From Streptomyces sp. NRRL F-6492 (lineage in GTDB: Bacteria > Actinomycetota > Actinomycetes > Streptomycetales > Streptomycetaceae), in the NCBI RefSeq assembly GCF_001280125.1, contig NZ_LGEG01000069.1, positions 1 through 57,038 on the forward strand: a DNA stretch of 57,038 nucleotides. Reading direction: 5' to 3'. The notes beneath the pieces are model-generated. The model saw only the letters and a program-made list of their open reading frames with translations. It was not told the origin of the DNA and did no database searches. A program made the position numbers and the translations under genes. Below are positions 56,418 through 57,038 of this stretch, in pieces (position 1 is the stretch's first letter; each line of letters starts with the position of its first letter).

Positions 56418-57038
56418 ATGACGCCCAAGACCCAGACGGCCGCCTCCAAGCGCCCGCGCACGCTCCCCACGCCCACCCCTCCCGAGACGACGCCCGACCC
56501 CACCGAGCCGACCGACGCCTCGGCCGAACCCCTGCTCCTCAACGACCTTCGACCCGTGGCCACCGACCTGGCCGGCCGCCTCGGCGCACCCTGGACGGTC
56601 GAGGACCTGACGGCCACAGCGGAACGCCTCCGCCTCATCGGCCCCGACAACCGCGAACTCGGCCTCGCCCTGCTCTTCGCCGACACCGTCGTCCAGATGT
56701 GGGTCACCGGCTTCGCCCTGCCCGACCTGCCCAAGACCGCGTCCAAGCAGGAGCACGCCGCCCGCGCCCGCCGCCTCGGCCCCGGCCGCTCCTGGCACAT
56801 CGCCCAGGCCCTGTCCCACCTGACCGCCGACGACACCGCCCCGGCCGCGGTGGACATACCCGAGGCGCTGTACCGGCGGATCGCCGACGACCTGCTCCCG
56901 GTCTACGAGATCAAGCCGCCGTACGTGGCCGTCATCTCCTGGGGCAACGAACCGAAGCCCGACGACGAGAAGCCCGCCGACGAGAAGCCCGTCGAGCCCG
57001 CCGCCGACCTCCCCCGCGCCACCCCCGCCCCCCGACGG
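56418..57038 (+). CDS. N-terminal part of the split repeat protein
   Basis: 207 codons from ATG 56418 (ACGAGGAAACCC upstream), open at the right edge. After a Thr/Pro-rich start, a helical domain spans about 35-160: LLLNDLRPVATDLAGRLGAPW, LGLALLFADTVVQMWVTGFAL, then a SKQEHAARARRLGPGRSWHIA segment. The end is a Lys/Asp/Glu/Pro linker with PADEKPVEPA repeats. The final codon is complete at 57038 and continues in frame into base 1. No family recognised. Confidence 0.7.
   Translation, partial: MTPKTQTAASKRPRTLPTPTPPETTPDPTEPTDASAEPLLLNDLRPVATDLAGRLGAPWTVEDLTATAERLRLIGPDNRELGLALLFADTVVQMWVTGFALPDLPKTASKQEHAARARRLGPGRSWHIAQALSHLTADDTAPAAVDIPEALYRRIADDLLPVYEIKPPYVAVISWGNEPKPDDEKPADEKPVEPAADLPRATPAPRR

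Noticed and set aside
1..57038. Integrase, excisionase or attachment site for lysogeny
   Set aside because: No tyrosine or large serine recombinase was recognised; the only recombinase-like protein is short and lacks catalytic features.
1..57038. tRNA genes and CRISPR arrays
   Set aside because: No cloverleaf sequence or regularly spaced repeats were noticed; a tRNAscan search would be decisive.

Overview
The window is about 57 kb of uniformly GC-rich, densely coding DNA that reads as a siphovirus of Streptomyces or a close relative. Supporting signs are overlapping ATGA/GTGA junctions, many GTG and TTG starts, a WhiB-like regulator, a lambda-E-type capsid, a 1600-residue tape measure and an amidase endolysin. 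The reading frame open at the right end (from 56418) continues without interruption into the frame open at the left end (to 330). The window may therefore be a complete closed or circularly permuted genome linearised inside one gene.

Layout. 1-5.7 kb: end of the split gene, a ParB-like protein with a Lys/Ala-rich tail, small genes in AT-rich intergenic regions, a methyltransferase-like/GNAT fusion and a second ParB-like protein. 5.7-14.2 kb: packaging and head genes (small and large terminase, an XF1762/Mom-like protein, portal, scaffold, decoration, capsid, minor capsid). 26.9-40.8 kb: connectors, tail tube, tail chaperones with a -1 frameshift site, tape measure and tail tip. 40.9-43.0 kb: lysis genes plus a small protein resembling the Acb2/Tad1 hairpin family. 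43.2-57.0 kb: early/accessory genes (HTH protein, Sak4-like ATPase, Cas4/RecB-like nuclease, HTH replication-type protein, C5 DNA methyltransferase, WhiB, RuvC-like resolvase, an N6 methylase lacking its catalytic motif, a PAPS-reductase-like ATPase). These are separated by GC-rich hairpins and marked by repeated promoter-like and SD-like motifs.

The exceptional part is 14.24-26.9 kb. A 12.6 kb block, almost all on the opposite strand, interrupts the head operon between the minor-capsid gene and the head-closure genes. It carries a phosphonate pathway: PEP mutase (PepM), a D-2-hydroxyacid dehydrogenase (phosphonopyruvate reductase), an ArgC-like reductase, a phosphoglycerate-kinase-like enzyme and an iron alcohol dehydrogenase. 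This is the enzyme set of the phosphonolactate to 2,3-dihydroxypropylphosphonate (DHPPA) route known from valinophos biosynthesis. It is followed by a cupin, a radical SAM protein with a CX3CX3C motif and a PCMT-type methyltransferase, and preceded by a small peptide gene, another methyltransferase and a DUF6082-type protein. An XRE/DUF397 regulator pair with operator-like repeats, a degenerate recombinase-like protein and a lipoprotein complete the island. A virus carrying a near-complete phosphonate gene cluster as cargo is the main candidate here for an undescribed system. All functions are assigned from sequence recognition alone; no database search was run.
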